A stretch of 64,000 bases of DNA from Algorimicrobium sediminis (GTDB lineage Bacteria; Bacteroidota; Bacteroidia; Flavobacteriales; Flavobacteriaceae): the NCBI RefSeq assembly GCF_042684585.1, contig NZ_JBHULS010000002.1, positions 310,001 to 374,000 of the forward strand. Reading direction: 5' to 3'. Both the position numbers and the translations under genes were made by a program. Shown piece by piece: positions 46,537 through 56,900 of this stretch; within the stretch, counting starts at the first letter, position 1, and the number at the start of each line of letters is the position of its first letter. The notes beneath the pieces are model-generated. The model was not told the origin of the DNA and searched no databases. It worked only from the letters and a program-made list of their open reading frames with translations.

Positions 46537-46977
46537 ATGAAGAATTCGTTTTTAATCATGCTATTTATTTTTACCGCATCTATTTTATTCACCCCTAGTA
46601 TGGCGCAAACAACTCCTGTTAATGAGGTTGAAAATGCCGTAAAAGCCAATGGAAAATACGCCATTCTTGTGTCCAATACACGCTATTTACAAGCGGCAGT
46701 AAACACAGGAAGCAGCCTAAAAACCACAAAACCCAACATATCTTTCGAGGTGGTATTAATTGGTCCTGTGGTAAAGGAATTAGCACAAAACCCCGATTTA
46801 AAAGCAACCATACAAGCTAGTAAGTCGGCTGGAATTCGTTTAGTGGTTTGCGAAACTGCCATGCATCATTTTAACTTGCAGCCATCGGATTACAACGCTC
46901 ACATTGAATTTACACCAGACGGATTTATTTATCTTTTTGGGCTTCAGGAAACTGGTTTTAAAACTATTACCCTATAA
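46537..46977 (+). CDS. Periplasmic DsrE-family protein
   Basis: The 146-residue protein has a signal peptide (about 1-24, ending SMAQ), so it acts in the periplasm. The DsrE/DsrF-like fold is recognised from KYAILVSNTRYLQAAV, FEVVLIGPVVKELAQN and a central GIRLVVCETAMHHFNL carrying the single cysteine of the family. DsrE relatives move sulfur; the exported versions are uncharacterised. It is a single gene with its own promoter and a strong terminator downstream. Confidence 0.88.
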   Translation: MKNSFLIMLFIFTASILFTPSMAQTTPVNEVENAVKANGKYAILVSNTRYLQAAVNTGSSLKTTKPNISFEVVLIGPVVKELAQNPDLKATIQASKSAGIRLVVCETAMHHFNLQPSDYNAHIEFTPDGFIYLFGLQETGFKTITL

Positions 46978-47044
46978 ATAATTCGGACCACCAATAAAGA
47001 AAAGCGGCGGCAACCATTTTGTTAAAACGCCCACGACATTACTA

Positions 47045-47081
47045 AATAGTCTTTACACAGCAGTAAAGACTATTTTTTTTT
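47045..47081 (+). terminator. Terminator after the DsrE-like gene
   Basis: An 11-bp stem (ATAGTCTTTAC with GTAAAGACTAT) with a 6-base loop is followed by eight or more T. Confidence 0.88.
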
Positions 47082-47153
47082 GAATAAAAAGCACAAAAAC
47101 ATAGAGATTACTTATATTTACCCCCTGTTTTTTACATTTTAAACAATACTTAA

Positions 47154-47999
47154 ATGACTATTGGAAAGAAAGTTCTCATTAACTTTTGCCCTACGGGTAT
47201 GGTACCAACTAAAGCAATGACTCCCCATGTACCCATAACACCCTCCGAAATTATAGAACAAACCCACGAAGCATACGAACTTGGAATTACCATTGCTCAT
47301 TTACATGCCCGATTAGATAATGGTACTCCCACCTACAAACGTTCTGTGTACCAGACTATTTTTGAAGGCGTAAGAAAACATTGCCCGGATTTAGTTATTT
47401 GTGGAAGCTCTTCAGGAAGAAATTTTCCGGAATTTGAAAAACGCGCTGAATTACTTTCCTTAAAACCAGATATGTGTTCGTTAACACTTTCATCTTTAAA
47501 TTTTGTAAAGCAGGCCTCTGTAAACGAACCTAATATGATTGTTGCATTAGCCGAAGAAATGACTAAATACGGTGTTATTCCAGAGTTAGAATGTTTCGAT
47601 TTAGGCATGATAAATTACGGAAAGTATCTTATTGAAAAAGGCGTTTTAAAGGGACCGTTTTATTGGAATTTGTTATTTAATAACATTGCAGGTATGCAAC
47701 CAGACTTGTTAACTATTGCTACAGCGCTTCAAAACATTCCTAAAAATCATTTTGTATCGTTAGCTGGCTTGGGCTTAAGTCAGTTTCAGCTTAATAGTTT
47801 TTCAGTGTCGCAAGGTTTAGGCGTGCGCGTAGGTTTGGAAGATAACATTTGGATGGACAGCGCTAAAACCACAAAAGCAACCAATATTAAGCTTGTAAAA
47901 CGGGTACACGACCTAATTGAGGTTAACGAAACAGAATTTTTAACACCAGCAGCATTCAGAGCGCAAGGTTTTTCCAACAAGCTAACATATGCATCTTAA
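47154..47999 (+). CDS. BKACE-family enzyme (beta-keto acid cleavage, DUF849)
   Basis: The 281-residue cytosolic TIM-barrel enzyme belongs to the family that converts a beta-keto acid plus acetyl-CoA into acetoacetate plus a new acyl-CoA. The family landmarks are all present: PTGMVPTKAMTPHVPITP near the start, zinc ligands His49 and His51 (HLHAR), the serine-rich SSSGR (85-89), Glu146, and RVGLEDNIW with Arg225, Glu229 and Asp230. The active site therefore looks intact. It overlaps the next gene by 11 bases and heads a three-gene operon with an acyltransferase and a glycosyltransferase, an unusual setting for this family. The specific substrate is unknown. Confidence 0.9.
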   Translation: MTIGKKVLINFCPTGMVPTKAMTPHVPITPSEIIEQTHEAYELGITIAHLHARLDNGTPTYKRSVYQTIFEGVRKHCPDLVICGSSSGRNFPEFEKRAELLSLKPDMCSLTLSSLNFVKQASVNEPNMIVALAEEMTKYGVIPELECFDLGMINYGKYLIEKGVLKGPFYWNLLFNNIAGMQPDLLTIATALQNIPKNHFVSLAGLGLSQFQLNSFSVSQGLGVRVGLEDNIWMDSAKTTKATNIKLVKRVHDLIEVNETEFLTPAAFRAQGFSNKLTYAS

Positions 48000-48627
48000 A
48001 AAATTAACCATTATTGGGTTTAGCGAACCCGTTTTAACCATGATTTTTGATAATCTGGAATCTTGCCAAGTTTTTCCAGATATTGTTGTTGTTAACAACC
48101 TGCAATTAAACGCACAACACGCGTACCAAAATGCGCGTTTTAATATAAGCCAACAACAAACCTACAACCAAGACGCCTCACCTTATTTTTTGGGCGTTAA
48201 CAAAGCGGAAAACAAGATAAAAGTAGTTTCTCTTTTCAACTTAAAAAATGAACATGCCACCTGTATTACACACACATCGGCCGAAATAGCCTCTACAGTA
48301 AATATGGGTTCCGGTTGCATGATTAACAGTCATGTATCTGTAGCCGGACAAAGCTCCATTGGTAACTTTGTAACTATTAATAGAAACGCATCGGTAGGCC
48401 ATCATACTGTATTGGAGGATTTTGTTACCATAAACCCAGGAGCGCATGTTGCCGGTTTCGTAACCATTGGTAAAGGCAGTACTATTGGTATGGGCGCCAA
48501 CGTAATTGATGGTATTACAATTGGCAAGAACGTAACCATAGGCGCCGGATCGGTTGTTACAAAAAACATAGAAGACAATGCCGTTGCATACGGAAACCCA
48601 TGCCGCGTAGTTAGGATAAAGAATTAA
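47989..48627 (+). CDS. NeuD/PglD-like acyltransferase with hexapeptide repeats
   Basis: The 212-residue protein has an N-terminal nucleotide-sugar-type alpha/beta domain (1-90, LTIIGFSEPVLTMIFDNL) and a left-handed beta-helix (about 95-212) of hexapeptide repeats, including VTINRNASVGHHTVL with the catalytic-type His. The end INPGAHVAG to YGNPCRVVR is typical. Relatives N- or O-acylate bacterial sugars, usually with acetyl-CoA. Overlap with the BKACE gene suggests the acyl donor may come from that enzyme; this is inference. Confidence 0.88.
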   Translation: MHLKKLTIIGFSEPVLTMIFDNLESCQVFPDIVVVNNLQLNAQHAYQNARFNISQQQTYNQDASPYFLGVNKAENKIKVVSLFNLKNEHATCITHTSAEIASTVNMGSGCMINSHVSVAGQSSIGNFVTINRNASVGHHTVLEDFVTINPGAHVAGFVTIGKGSTIGMGANVIDGITIGKNVTIGAGSVVTKNIEDNAVAYGNPCRVVRIKN

Positions 48628-48638
48628 AGTAAGCTATT

Positions 48639-49799
48639 TTGAATATACTACACTTTGCTTTTGATGAAAAAGTAATTCCGCTAACACACAGTTTGTACGA
48701 GCAAGCATTTCCTGGTAAAAACACATGGAAAATTTTTGTGCCTAGCCAACAAAAAACACAATTTGTAACCCAGTTACAAGATGTTTCGGTTGTTTCGGAA
48801 GGGTACTTCAATTCGGAAACGCTAGAAATAGATCTTCAAAATGCCGATTGTATTGTTATTCACTATTTATTTCGAATACATAAAAACGTCCTGGAAAAAG
48901 TGCCTTCACACACACTTGTTGTTTGGCACTCTTGGGGTAGAGATTATGCCCATTTACTTGCTCCATATACGACCAATGTAACTATGAAACGCTCCAAATA
49001 TTTAGAGAGGTTTTCTAAAAGTTTGGAATTTTTAGATCCAAAAATTACGTTCAGTCAAAAAATAAGTCGGTTAAAACAGGTATTTATTAAACAGTTAAAA
49101 CAACCCGATTTTTTATACCAACGGATAGACGTAGTTTCCATTCAACCGGAACTATATCCCATTTTGCGTAAAGCTATTCCTACATTACGTGCTAAAAATC
49201 ACTATTTAAATTCATATACCGTAGAAAATACCTACGCTATTGGGCCTCCCGCATTCTCGGGAAACGCCATTTTACTTGGCAATTCTGCGTATGCTTCTAA
49301 TAATCATATTGAAGCTATTTTAATGTTGAAAAAACTACCATTACAAACAGATACAAAAATTATAACACCGTTAAATTACGGCAGTAGCAGTTATGCAAAA
49401 CTTATAAATTATTTTGGAAAAAAACATTTGGGAGCTTCCAGATTTGAAGGTTTAACAGACTTTTTGCCTTTAGCCGACTATTACACCAAAATAAAAGACT
49501 GTGGTATTGTTATCATGAATCATACCCGGCAACAAGCTAGAGGCAATATAAATACCGCCTTATACAAAGGTGCAAAAGTGTTTTTGCGAAACGAAAATCC
49601 TATTTACCAGCAATGCAAACAGCTGGGTATGCATATTTTTTCCGTTCAAGATTTAGAAACTGGACTGGCTAATACGCAAGCCTTGTCTGCCGCCCAAATA
49701 AACCACAACAAAGCCATTTTAGAAAGTCAATGGAGCCGCGCTCATGCCATACGTGCCATAAAAGCATTGGCCCATTTATACACAAAGAAAAATAAGTAA
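48639..49799 (+). CDS. WecF-like lipid-linked Fuc4NAc transferase (GT56 family)
   Basis: The 386-residue glycosyltransferase starts at a TTG at 48639, since the protein opens normally there (MNILHFAFDEKVI). The GT56 motif GNSAYASNNHIEA is at 214-226, and VWHSWGRDY at 95-103 and ITPLNYGSSSYAK also fit WecF. WecF adds TDP-Fuc4NAc to a lipid-linked disaccharide in enterobacterial common antigen synthesis at the inner membrane. Here the exact sugar is unknown. It is the third gene of the operon, 11 bases after the acyltransferase, and would put an amino sugar into a surface glycan. Confidence 0.87.
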   Translation: MNILHFAFDEKVIPLTHSLYEQAFPGKNTWKIFVPSQQKTQFVTQLQDVSVVSEGYFNSETLEIDLQNADCIVIHYLFRIHKNVLEKVPSHTLVVWHSWGRDYAHLLAPYTTNVTMKRSKYLERFSKSLEFLDPKITFSQKISRLKQVFIKQLKQPDFLYQRIDVVSIQPELYPILRKAIPTLRAKNHYLNSYTVENTYAIGPPAFSGNAILLGNSAYASNNHIEAILMLKKLPLQTDTKIITPLNYGSSSYAKLINYFGKKHLGASRFEGLTDFLPLADYYTKIKDCGIVIMNHTRQQARGNINTALYKGAKVFLRNENPIYQQCKQLGMHIFSVQDLETGLANTQALSAAQINHNKAILESQWSRAHAIRAIKALAHLYTKKNK

Positions 49800-49840
49800 C
49801 ACCCTACCCAAATACAAAACCCAGTAAATACCTCGTGTAT

Positions 49841-51826
49841 TTATTTTATAATTTTATGAAATTGTTCAATTTTATTTGGGTTTCCTTGAATATACAACAC
49901 ATCACCTTGAATTAACACATCGTCTGGCTGAATACTTTCCAACATTTTGTTTTTTCGTTTAATTCCAAGAATATTTATACCGTAATCTGCTCGTAAATTT
50001 AGTTCTTGTAATGGGCGTTTTAAAAACTTATTACTATCGGAATTAACGCGTAAACACGTAATATTAAATTCGGCCAAATCCTCATTAGGCCTGTATGTTT
50101 TTGGTCGTTTTAATTCGTTTTTAAATAATTGATAATTATCGGCCCTTATATTTTCTACTAGGTGCTCTATATCGTCTTCAGGTACCAAGAAATTTTGAAG
50201 TACATGCGTAAATATCTGCACCGAAGTTTCAAACTCCTCGGGTATTACTTGGTCGGCACCTAAAGCAAATAATTCGGAAGTTTCTTTAACATAGCGCGTT
50301 CTTACCACTAAATAAAGTGAGTCTGAATGTGCGCGAATACTTCTAATAATATTTTGAGTTGCTACCACATCGGAAATGGCTACCACAGCCATTCGGGCAT
50401 TGGACAACCTAACCGTTTCTAAAATATGATCTTGCGTAGCATCGGCGTAAATTATTGGAACACCCTTCGCCTTTTCTCGTTTCACCTTTTCGGCATCTAT
50501 TTCAATGGCTATATATGGAATATTATTGGCCGCAGCGGCTTTTGCCAAATTGCTTCCGTTTATACCATATCCAATAATAATTAAATGATTTTCTAAAGGA
50601 TGCGACATTATAGTATCTAAATCATGCGCTGGTTCCGTAACCGTATTATAGCCAAACCTTCTAGTTAGTTGAATTAATTTATCTGAAATCGGTTCAGAAA
50701 AAATAATAACAAATGGCGTTAAAATCATAGATAAAATTGAAACCGATAGGAAATACTGATTGGTTTCTGCACTTAATAAATTATATTCAATACCTACTTT
50801 CGATAAAATAAACGCAAACTCCCCTACCTGAAACAAGGACAAACCTGTTAACAATACCGTTTTTAATGGGTACTTTAGAATGGCTACAGCAGCAGCTACA
50901 ATAAGCGTTTTTACAATAAATACAGCCAGCAGTATTAATAAAATTATAGGGACGTTTTGTAAAAAGAAACTTAAATCCAATAACATCCCAACAGAAACGA
51001 AAAAGAAACTTGTAAAAAGCTCTCTAAAGGGCAATATAATACTGGTAGCTTGATGGCTATATTCGGATTCCGATACAATAAGTCCAGCTAAAAAGGCTCC
51101 TAAAGCTAATGATAAACCAGCCTCCGATGTAATAAACGCCACCGCAAAACACAGGGTTATGGTTACAAGTAAAAACAACTCCTTACTGTTGGTTTTTGCA
51201 ACCGCATGCATAAGCGGTGGCACCAGATACCGGGCACCTACGTAGGTTATAACTAAAACAACGGCCGTTTTACCCAAAAGCAGTAAAATACTCATGCCTA
51301 AATTGGTAGATTCGCCGGCTATCATTGGGGTTACCAACATCATGGGTACAACAATAATATCCTGAAAAATTAAAATAGCCAACGCATTGCGGGCATGTGG
51401 CGCAGAAATTTCGTGCCTATCTTGTAGGGTTTTTAAAACAATAGCGGTACTAGACAGGGAAAATAAAAATCCAACAAATACGGCTTCATTCCAAGTGTAG
51501 CCTAATAAATAATAAATAAGTCCGGCTACCACAACCGTTACACCTACTTGAAAAAAACCACCTACAAAAACCGTTTTTTTTATGGATGCCAATTGCTTTA
51601 TAGAAAGCTCCATACCAATAACAAAAAGCAATAAAATTACACCTATTTCCGAAAGCGTTTCTACCTGTTCAACGGCTTTAATTAAACTTAAGCCGTAAGG
51701 ACCAATTACAACGCCCGTTAACAAAAAACCAATTATTGAGGGTAGTTTTAACTTTTGCAAGCCAAAAACTATTGCCACCGAAAAAACTAAAAGTATAAGG
51801 ATGTCCTCTAATAACGGTAAGTGCAT
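49841..51826 (-). CDS. CPA2-family cation/proton antiporter (KefB-like) with TrkA domains
   Basis: The 661-residue inner-membrane protein has about 12-13 membrane helices (1-385), a TrkA-N nucleotide-binding domain with GYGINGSNLAKAA near 410, and a TrkA-C domain at the C-terminus (about 575-661). The length and layout fit KefB/KefC-like K+/H+ antiporters or the related Na+ types. It probably helps regulate cytosolic pH or potassium, gated by nucleotide. It is convergent with the WecF-like gene and appears to be a single gene. Confidence 0.93.
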   Translation of the reverse strand: MHLPLLEDILILLVFSVAIVFGLQKLKLPSIIGFLLTGVVIGPYGLSLIKAVEQVETLSEIGVILLLFVIGMELSIKQLASIKKTVFVGGFFQVGVTVVVAGLIYYLLGYTWNEAVFVGFLFSLSSTAIVLKTLQDRHEISAPHARNALAILIFQDIIVVPMMLVTPMIAGESTNLGMSILLLLGKTAVVLVITYVGARYLVPPLMHAVAKTNSKELFLLVTITLCFAVAFITSEAGLSLALGAFLAGLIVSESEYSHQATSIILPFRELFTSFFFVSVGMLLDLSFFLQNVPIILLILLAVFIVKTLIVAAAVAILKYPLKTVLLTGLSLFQVGEFAFILSKVGIEYNLLSAETNQYFLSVSILSMILTPFVIIFSEPISDKLIQLTRRFGYNTVTEPAHDLDTIMSHPLENHLIIIGYGINGSNLAKAAAANNIPYIAIEIDAEKVKREKAKGVPIIYADATQDHILETVRLSNARMAVVAISDVVATQNIIRSIRAHSDSLYLVVRTRYVKETSELFALGADQVIPEEFETSVQIFTHVLQNFLVPEDDIEHLVENIRADNYQLFKNELKRPKTYRPNEDLAEFNITCLRVNSDSNKFLKRPLQELNLRADYGINILGIKRKNKMLESIQPDDVLIQGDVLYIQGNPNKIEQFHKIIK

Positions 51827-52008
51827 AGGCTATAAGTGTTTGAAGTTATTTTTTGTTTTTAAAGATAAATACTTTTCAATAAAAATTATGCGGCCCAAGT
51901 ACATTATTTGTAAATTTTAAAAAAAGCTAACACCCATTATTACGGCCAATCTTAACCAAGGTATTAATAGCAGGCTTTAAGGAGTAAACGGAAATTTTAT
52001 TTACGGAC

Positions 52009-52073
52009 AAAAAAAACCTGCCTTCCTGTTTTTAGCGCTATATAAAATACTAAAAACCAGAACGGCAGGTTTT
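52009..52073. terminator. Two-part hairpin terminator after the RND efflux operon
   Basis: An outer stem AAAACCTGCC/GGCAGGTTTT encloses a second stem CTGTTTTTAG/CTAAAAACCAG. On the minus strand it runs into eight T. It follows the 131-residue gene by about 17 bases. Confidence 0.85.
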
Positions 52074-52089
52074 AAAAAAATTGCATGTA

Positions 52090-52485
52090 CTATTTAACCA
52101 AAACCCCTTTAACCGACATTAAAGGAATGGGTTGCAAGGCTTTTTCATTAATGGTGTTTTCTCTAAATGTATACGTTTTTTCAAACATGGTATTCCCCTC
52201 AAAAAATGTAACTTGAAACTTATTAGTTAAGGCGAAAAGTGCTTCCTGCATCAATTCAATTTTTGCATAACTTTTTGCAGGTAGCTTATCCAGTTTTTTT
52301 CGAAACACAGAGGTTGTTTTCTGTTTGGAATAACCACTAGTAACAATTAAAACCATATCCAAATCTACATCCTGATCATTTATAATATAGGCATTCCAAT
52401 CTTGGGTTTTATAAATGCTGTTGTACTCGTTTACCACAGCCACATAAACACCCGTAACCTTGGGAATAATAATATCGTTCTTCAT
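52090..52485 (-). CDS. Conserved small protein linked to RND operon, function unknown
   Basis: The 131-residue protein has no signal or membrane segment. It is strand-rich, with GVYVAVVNEYN, WNAYIINDQDVDLDMVLIV and a final PIPLMSVKGVLVK. I recall close relatives in many Bacteroidota, some carrying a phenylalanyl-tRNA synthetase label that the sequence does not support (the real pheS is at 58919). It lies 15 bases after the efflux outer-membrane gene and before a strong terminator, so it is probably the last gene of that operon. Confidence 0.82.
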   Translation of the reverse strand: MKNDIIIPKVTGVYVAVVNEYNSIYKTQDWNAYIINDQDVDLDMVLIVTSGYSKQKTTSVFRKKLDKLPAKSYAKIELMQEALFALTNKFQVTFFEGNTMFEKTYTFRENTINEKALQPIPLMSVKGVLVK

Positions 52486-52500
52486 AACTTGTTATTCAAA

Positions 52501-53922
52501 TTATTTCCAACCACCACCTAGGGCTCTATACAAACGAACAACGGACAGTAATTGTTCCAGCTTATTATCTATACTACTTAACTCGGCTACTAAAACGCCT
52601 TGTCTGGCCGTAAGAAGATCTAAATAATTAGCATAGCCATTATCTAGCAAAATTTCGGAATTCTGCTCGGCCCGGCGTAAGGCTTCTACTTCTTTTTGAC
52701 GAAAATCAAATTTATCGGTTTCAGCTTGATACGCATATATGGCATTCGAAACCTCCTGGCTAGCTACCAATAACGTTTGTTTAAATTCCAGTAAAGCTTG
52801 TTCTTGTTGGGCTTTCGATACTTCAAATTGTGTTTTAATTTTCCTTTGGTTAAATAGCGGTTGTGTTAAACCCGCCATTAAGTTTGAAAAAATAGAGTTA
52901 CTATTAAACCAATTGTCGAAGTCTAAACTTTGAAACCCGCCAGAAGCACTTAAAGTTAACGATGGGTAGAAATTTGTTTTGGCCACATTAGTCATTTCAA
53001 ACGCTTGCATAAAACTATTTTCGGCAGCAATAACATCTGGTCGGTTTCTTAACAACAAGTAAGGCACCCCTAGCGTAAGGTTTGTAGTAATGTTTTGGTT
53101 ATCTAAGTTATTGCGCTCAAAAGTTTGCGGCTGTTTTCCTAATAAAATACTTAAGGCATTTTCCGTTTTAAAAATTTCGCGTTTTATATCAATTTCCAAC
53201 GCACTAGCATTGTTAAACTGAGCAATGTTTTGATCTACGGCAACTTGTGTAACTTGGCCTGCTTCTTTTAAAGCTTGAATTGTTTTAACACTCTCGCGCC
53301 TTGTTTCAATGGTCTGCTGGGTTATTTCCAATTGTGCATCTAAGGCGACTAACGTGTAATAGGTTGCAGCTATTTGCTCTATTAAACGTGTTTTTACAGC
53401 CTGGTGAGCGGCAACACTTTTTAGATAGCCTGCTTGAAAGGCGCGTTTGTTACTTCTTATTTTACCCCAAATATCAGCCTCCCATGACAAGCTAGCCACA
53501 GCGTCGTACTGATCTATGGCCCCATTGAAAAAGGAACCAAATTGGCTATTTTTAGCTAACTCTTGGTGCGTTACAGAAGCCGAAGCGTTTACCGTTGGCA
53601 AATAGCCCGCTTTACCTTGTTTTAAGTAGGCTTCGCTGGCTAGTATTTGTTGAAGTGCCACACGAATATCGATATTGTTTTGCAGTCCTTCTTCAATGTA
53701 TTGCTTTAAATATGGGTCGGTAAAAACCTCCTTCCATGAAAGCTCTGCCATAGATACACTATCCGTTGGAAGCGCATCTGTTCGGAATAAGTTTTCTGTT
53801 TCTGATTCTAAATTTGGCCGTTCGTATGTTTTCGAAACCAAACAACTTTGCATGGTAACTACAGTAAAAACTAATACGCTTCCTTTTAAAAATAACGATT
53901 TATTTAAAAATATTTTCATCAT
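52501..53922 (-). CDS. RND efflux outer-membrane lipoprotein (OprM/TolC-type)
   Basis: The 473-residue outer-membrane channel has a lipoprotein signal (lipobox MQSC, Cys27) and two OEP repeats with long helices, e.g. WEADIWGKIRSNKRA and LLRNRPDVIAAE, ending RLYRALGGGWK. Two adjacent ATG codons (53920-53922 and 53917-53919) are possible starts; the choice does not change the mature protein. It forms a tripartite pump with the adaptor at 57078 and the permease at 53926, and follows the permease by 3 bases. Confidence 0.93.
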   Translation of the reverse strand: MMKIFLNKSLFLKGSVLVFTVVTMQSCLVSKTYERPNLESETENLFRTDALPTDSVSMAELSWKEVFTDPYLKQYIEEGLQNNIDIRVALQQILASEAYLKQGKAGYLPTVNASASVTHQELAKNSQFGSFFNGAIDQYDAVASLSWEADIWGKIRSNKRAFQAGYLKSVAAHQAVKTRLIEQIAATYYTLVALDAQLEITQQTIETRRESVKTIQALKEAGQVTQVAVDQNIAQFNNASALEIDIKREIFKTENALSILLGKQPQTFERNNLDNQNITTNLTLGVPYLLLRNRPDVIAAENSFMQAFEMTNVAKTNFYPSLTLSASGGFQSLDFDNWFNSNSIFSNLMAGLTQPLFNQRKIKTQFEVSKAQQEQALLEFKQTLLVASQEVSNAIYAYQAETDKFDFRQKEVEALRRAEQNSEILLDNGYANYLDLLTARQGVLVAELSSIDNKLEQLLSVVRLYRALGGGWK

Positions 53923-53925
53923 GAC

Positions 53926-56900
53926 TTACGCTTCATTATTTTGGTTAACGGCTTCTGGCGCTCCCGTAATTTTTTCTTGTAACCACTGGAAAATAACAAA
54001 CAGGATTGGGATAACAAATACACCTACTACGGTTCCTATTAACAAACCACCTACAGCTCCTGTACCAATAGAATTGTTTCCTTCAGCCCCTACACCTTTC
54101 GCTAAAACTAGTGGCAAAAGACCTAAAATAAAGGCAAAAGATGTCATTAATATAGGTCTTAAACGTACTTTCGCACCATCTATAGCGGCATCTACTAACG
54201 ATAAGCCATGTTGGCGCCTTTGTACCGCGAACTCTACAATTAAAATGGCATTTTTAGCCAATAACCCAATTAACATAACCAGGGCTATTTGGAAATAAAT
54301 GTTGTTTTCTAAACCAGACAACCACGTTGTAAAATACGCACCAGCCACACCAACAGGTAATGAGAAAATAATGGCCAATGGTAATAAGTAACTTTCGTAT
54401 TGTGCCGATAGTAGGAAATACACAAACAAAATACTAATCATGAAAATAATAGTAGACTGCCCTGCCGATGCAATTTCCTCTCGTGTTATACCAGAATAGG
54501 CCACTTGGTAACCCTCTGGCAAATTGGCTTCCGCCAGTTTGTTAATGGCATTAATAGCATCTCCAGAACTGTAACCAGGGGTTGCTGCACCATTTACAGT
54601 AACCGCATTAAATAGGTTAAAGCGGTTAACCGTTTGCGGTCCATACACTCTTTTAAAGGATACGTACTGCGAAATTGGAGTCATGTGCCCGCTAGGGGTT
54701 TTTACCATCATACTATTTAAACTAGCCTCGTCTATACGATCTTCTGGTAAGGCCTGTACAAATACGCGAAACTGTTTTCCAAAGCGGCTAAAATCGGCCA
54801 CATAATTACCCCCAATATAACCTTGTAAAGCGGATAAAATAGCACTCGTAGAAACACCTGCTTCTTTGGCACGCTCCACATTGATATCCAATTCCAGTTG
54901 TGGAAATCCAGTACTAAAAGAATTAGAAGCATAGGCTATTTCTGGCTGCTGATTTAATAGATTAACAAACTCTGTAGTAGTGGCATCCAATTCTGTTAAC
55001 GGTCGAGCTGCGCGGTCCAGTAAACGCATTTCAAAACCATCGGCGCTACCAAAACCAGGTACACTAGGTGGTGTAAAAAAGATAATATTTGCGTCTGGAA
55101 TCATGGCTGCTTTTCCAAACAGTTGGCCAATAATGGCGTTTACAGATGTTTGTTCGGTTTCACGTTCACTCCAGTCTTTTAAAATAATAAAGCCCATGGC
55201 GTTGGAGCTACCTGCACCAGAAAAGAAGTTTTGACCACTAATAAAGGAGGCGCCTTTTATGCCTTCAATATCTTTTATGGCTTCTTTTAATTGTTGATTA
55301 ACGGCAAACGAACGATCTACGGATGACCCAGGCGGTAACTCGGCGTTCATGAATATAACACCCCTATCTTCTGAAGGAACAAAACCAGTTGGAATGACTT
55401 TACTGGCAGTAATAATACCAAAAACGCTTGCTCCAAGAATAATGAAGGTAATCCACTTATGCTTTATTAAAAAGCCTAAAGATTGTGTGTATTTGTTTAA
55501 CGTAGCATTAAAGGCACTATTAAACGCATCGTAAAAACGTTGTAATATAGATTTCTTTTTTTGCTCATGATCCTTGTGTGGTTTTAGAAATATAGCACAT
55601 AAGGCCGGAGTTAGCGTTAAAGCGTTTACAGCCGAAATTAAAATAGCCACCATTAAGGTCACCCCAAATTGTTCGTAAAAAACACCCGATGGCCCTTGTA
55701 TAAACGTAATAGGAACAAAAACGGCTACCATTACCAATGTAATGGAAATAATAGCGCCACTAATTTCGCTCATGGCCGAAATAGATGCTTCTTTAGCATC
55801 CTTATAGCCATCTTCTAACTTGGCATGAACCGCTTCCACAACAACAATAGCGTCATCCACCACAATACCAATGGCCAAAATAAGAGCAAATAGGGTAAGT
55901 AAGTTTATGGAATAGCCTAAAACATTTAAAAAGAAAAAGGTTCCAATAATGGATACCGGTACAGCAATAGCTGGAATTAAGGTAGATTTAAAATCCTGTA
56001 AAAATATAAACACCACTAAAAACACCAATAAAAAAGCTTCCAGTAAGGTGTGTAATACCTTTTCGGTGGAGGCAGTTAGGAATTTATTGGTATCGTAGTT
56101 TACTAAATAGTCAATACCTTCGGGGAAATCTTTTTTGAGTTCCTCCATTTTGATATAGATATTTTCAATAATTTCTTGTGCATTAGAGCCCGGTGTTTGG
56201 AATACCCCAAAATTAATAGCAGGATTGCCATTGGTTCTGGATATGGTGGAATACGAAAACGCATCTAACTCCACTTTAGCGACATCTTTAACGCGCAAAA
56301 ATTGACCATCGCCAAGGGCCTTTACCACAATATTTTCATAATCGGATGGCAGCTTATAACGGCCTTTATATTTTATTACATACTCGAACGATTCGCCACT
56401 ATTCTGACCAAAAGAACCCGCAGCAGCTTCTAAACTTTGTTCATTTATGGCTTGAATAACCTCGCGTGGCTCTAGTTTGTAGGCAGCCATTTTATTGGGG
56501 TCCAACCAAATACGCATGGAGTAATCTTTACCACCAAAAATATTAACCGCACCAACGCCATTAATACGCTGTAATTCGGGCTTAATGTTAATGTTAATGT
56601 AGTTTTGTATAAAGGTATCGTCAAAATCTGGATTGGTAGAAAACACCGCCGTATACAAAAGGGCTGAATTTTGTTGCTTCTGGGTAATTACACCAGCACG
56701 TGTTACCTCGGAAGGCAGCAAGGCATTTGCTCGCGCCACCCTATTCTGCACGTTAACGGCCGCAATATCGGCATCGTAGCCTTGTTCAAAAAACACTTGT
56801 ATGGACGCACTTCCGGAGTTACTAGCAGACGATGTAATGTAGGTCATGCCCTCCACACCATTTATTTGTTCCTCTATTGGAACTACCACACTTTCTAAAA

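Noticed and set aside
46404..46598. Short plus-strand frame before the DsrE-like gene
   Set aside because: It overlaps the promoter and the signal peptide of the DsrE-like gene and has no recognisable features.
52090..52485. Phenylalanyl-tRNA synthetase label for the 131-residue gene
   Set aside because: It has no class II synthetase motif, and a complete pheS is present at 58919-59938.
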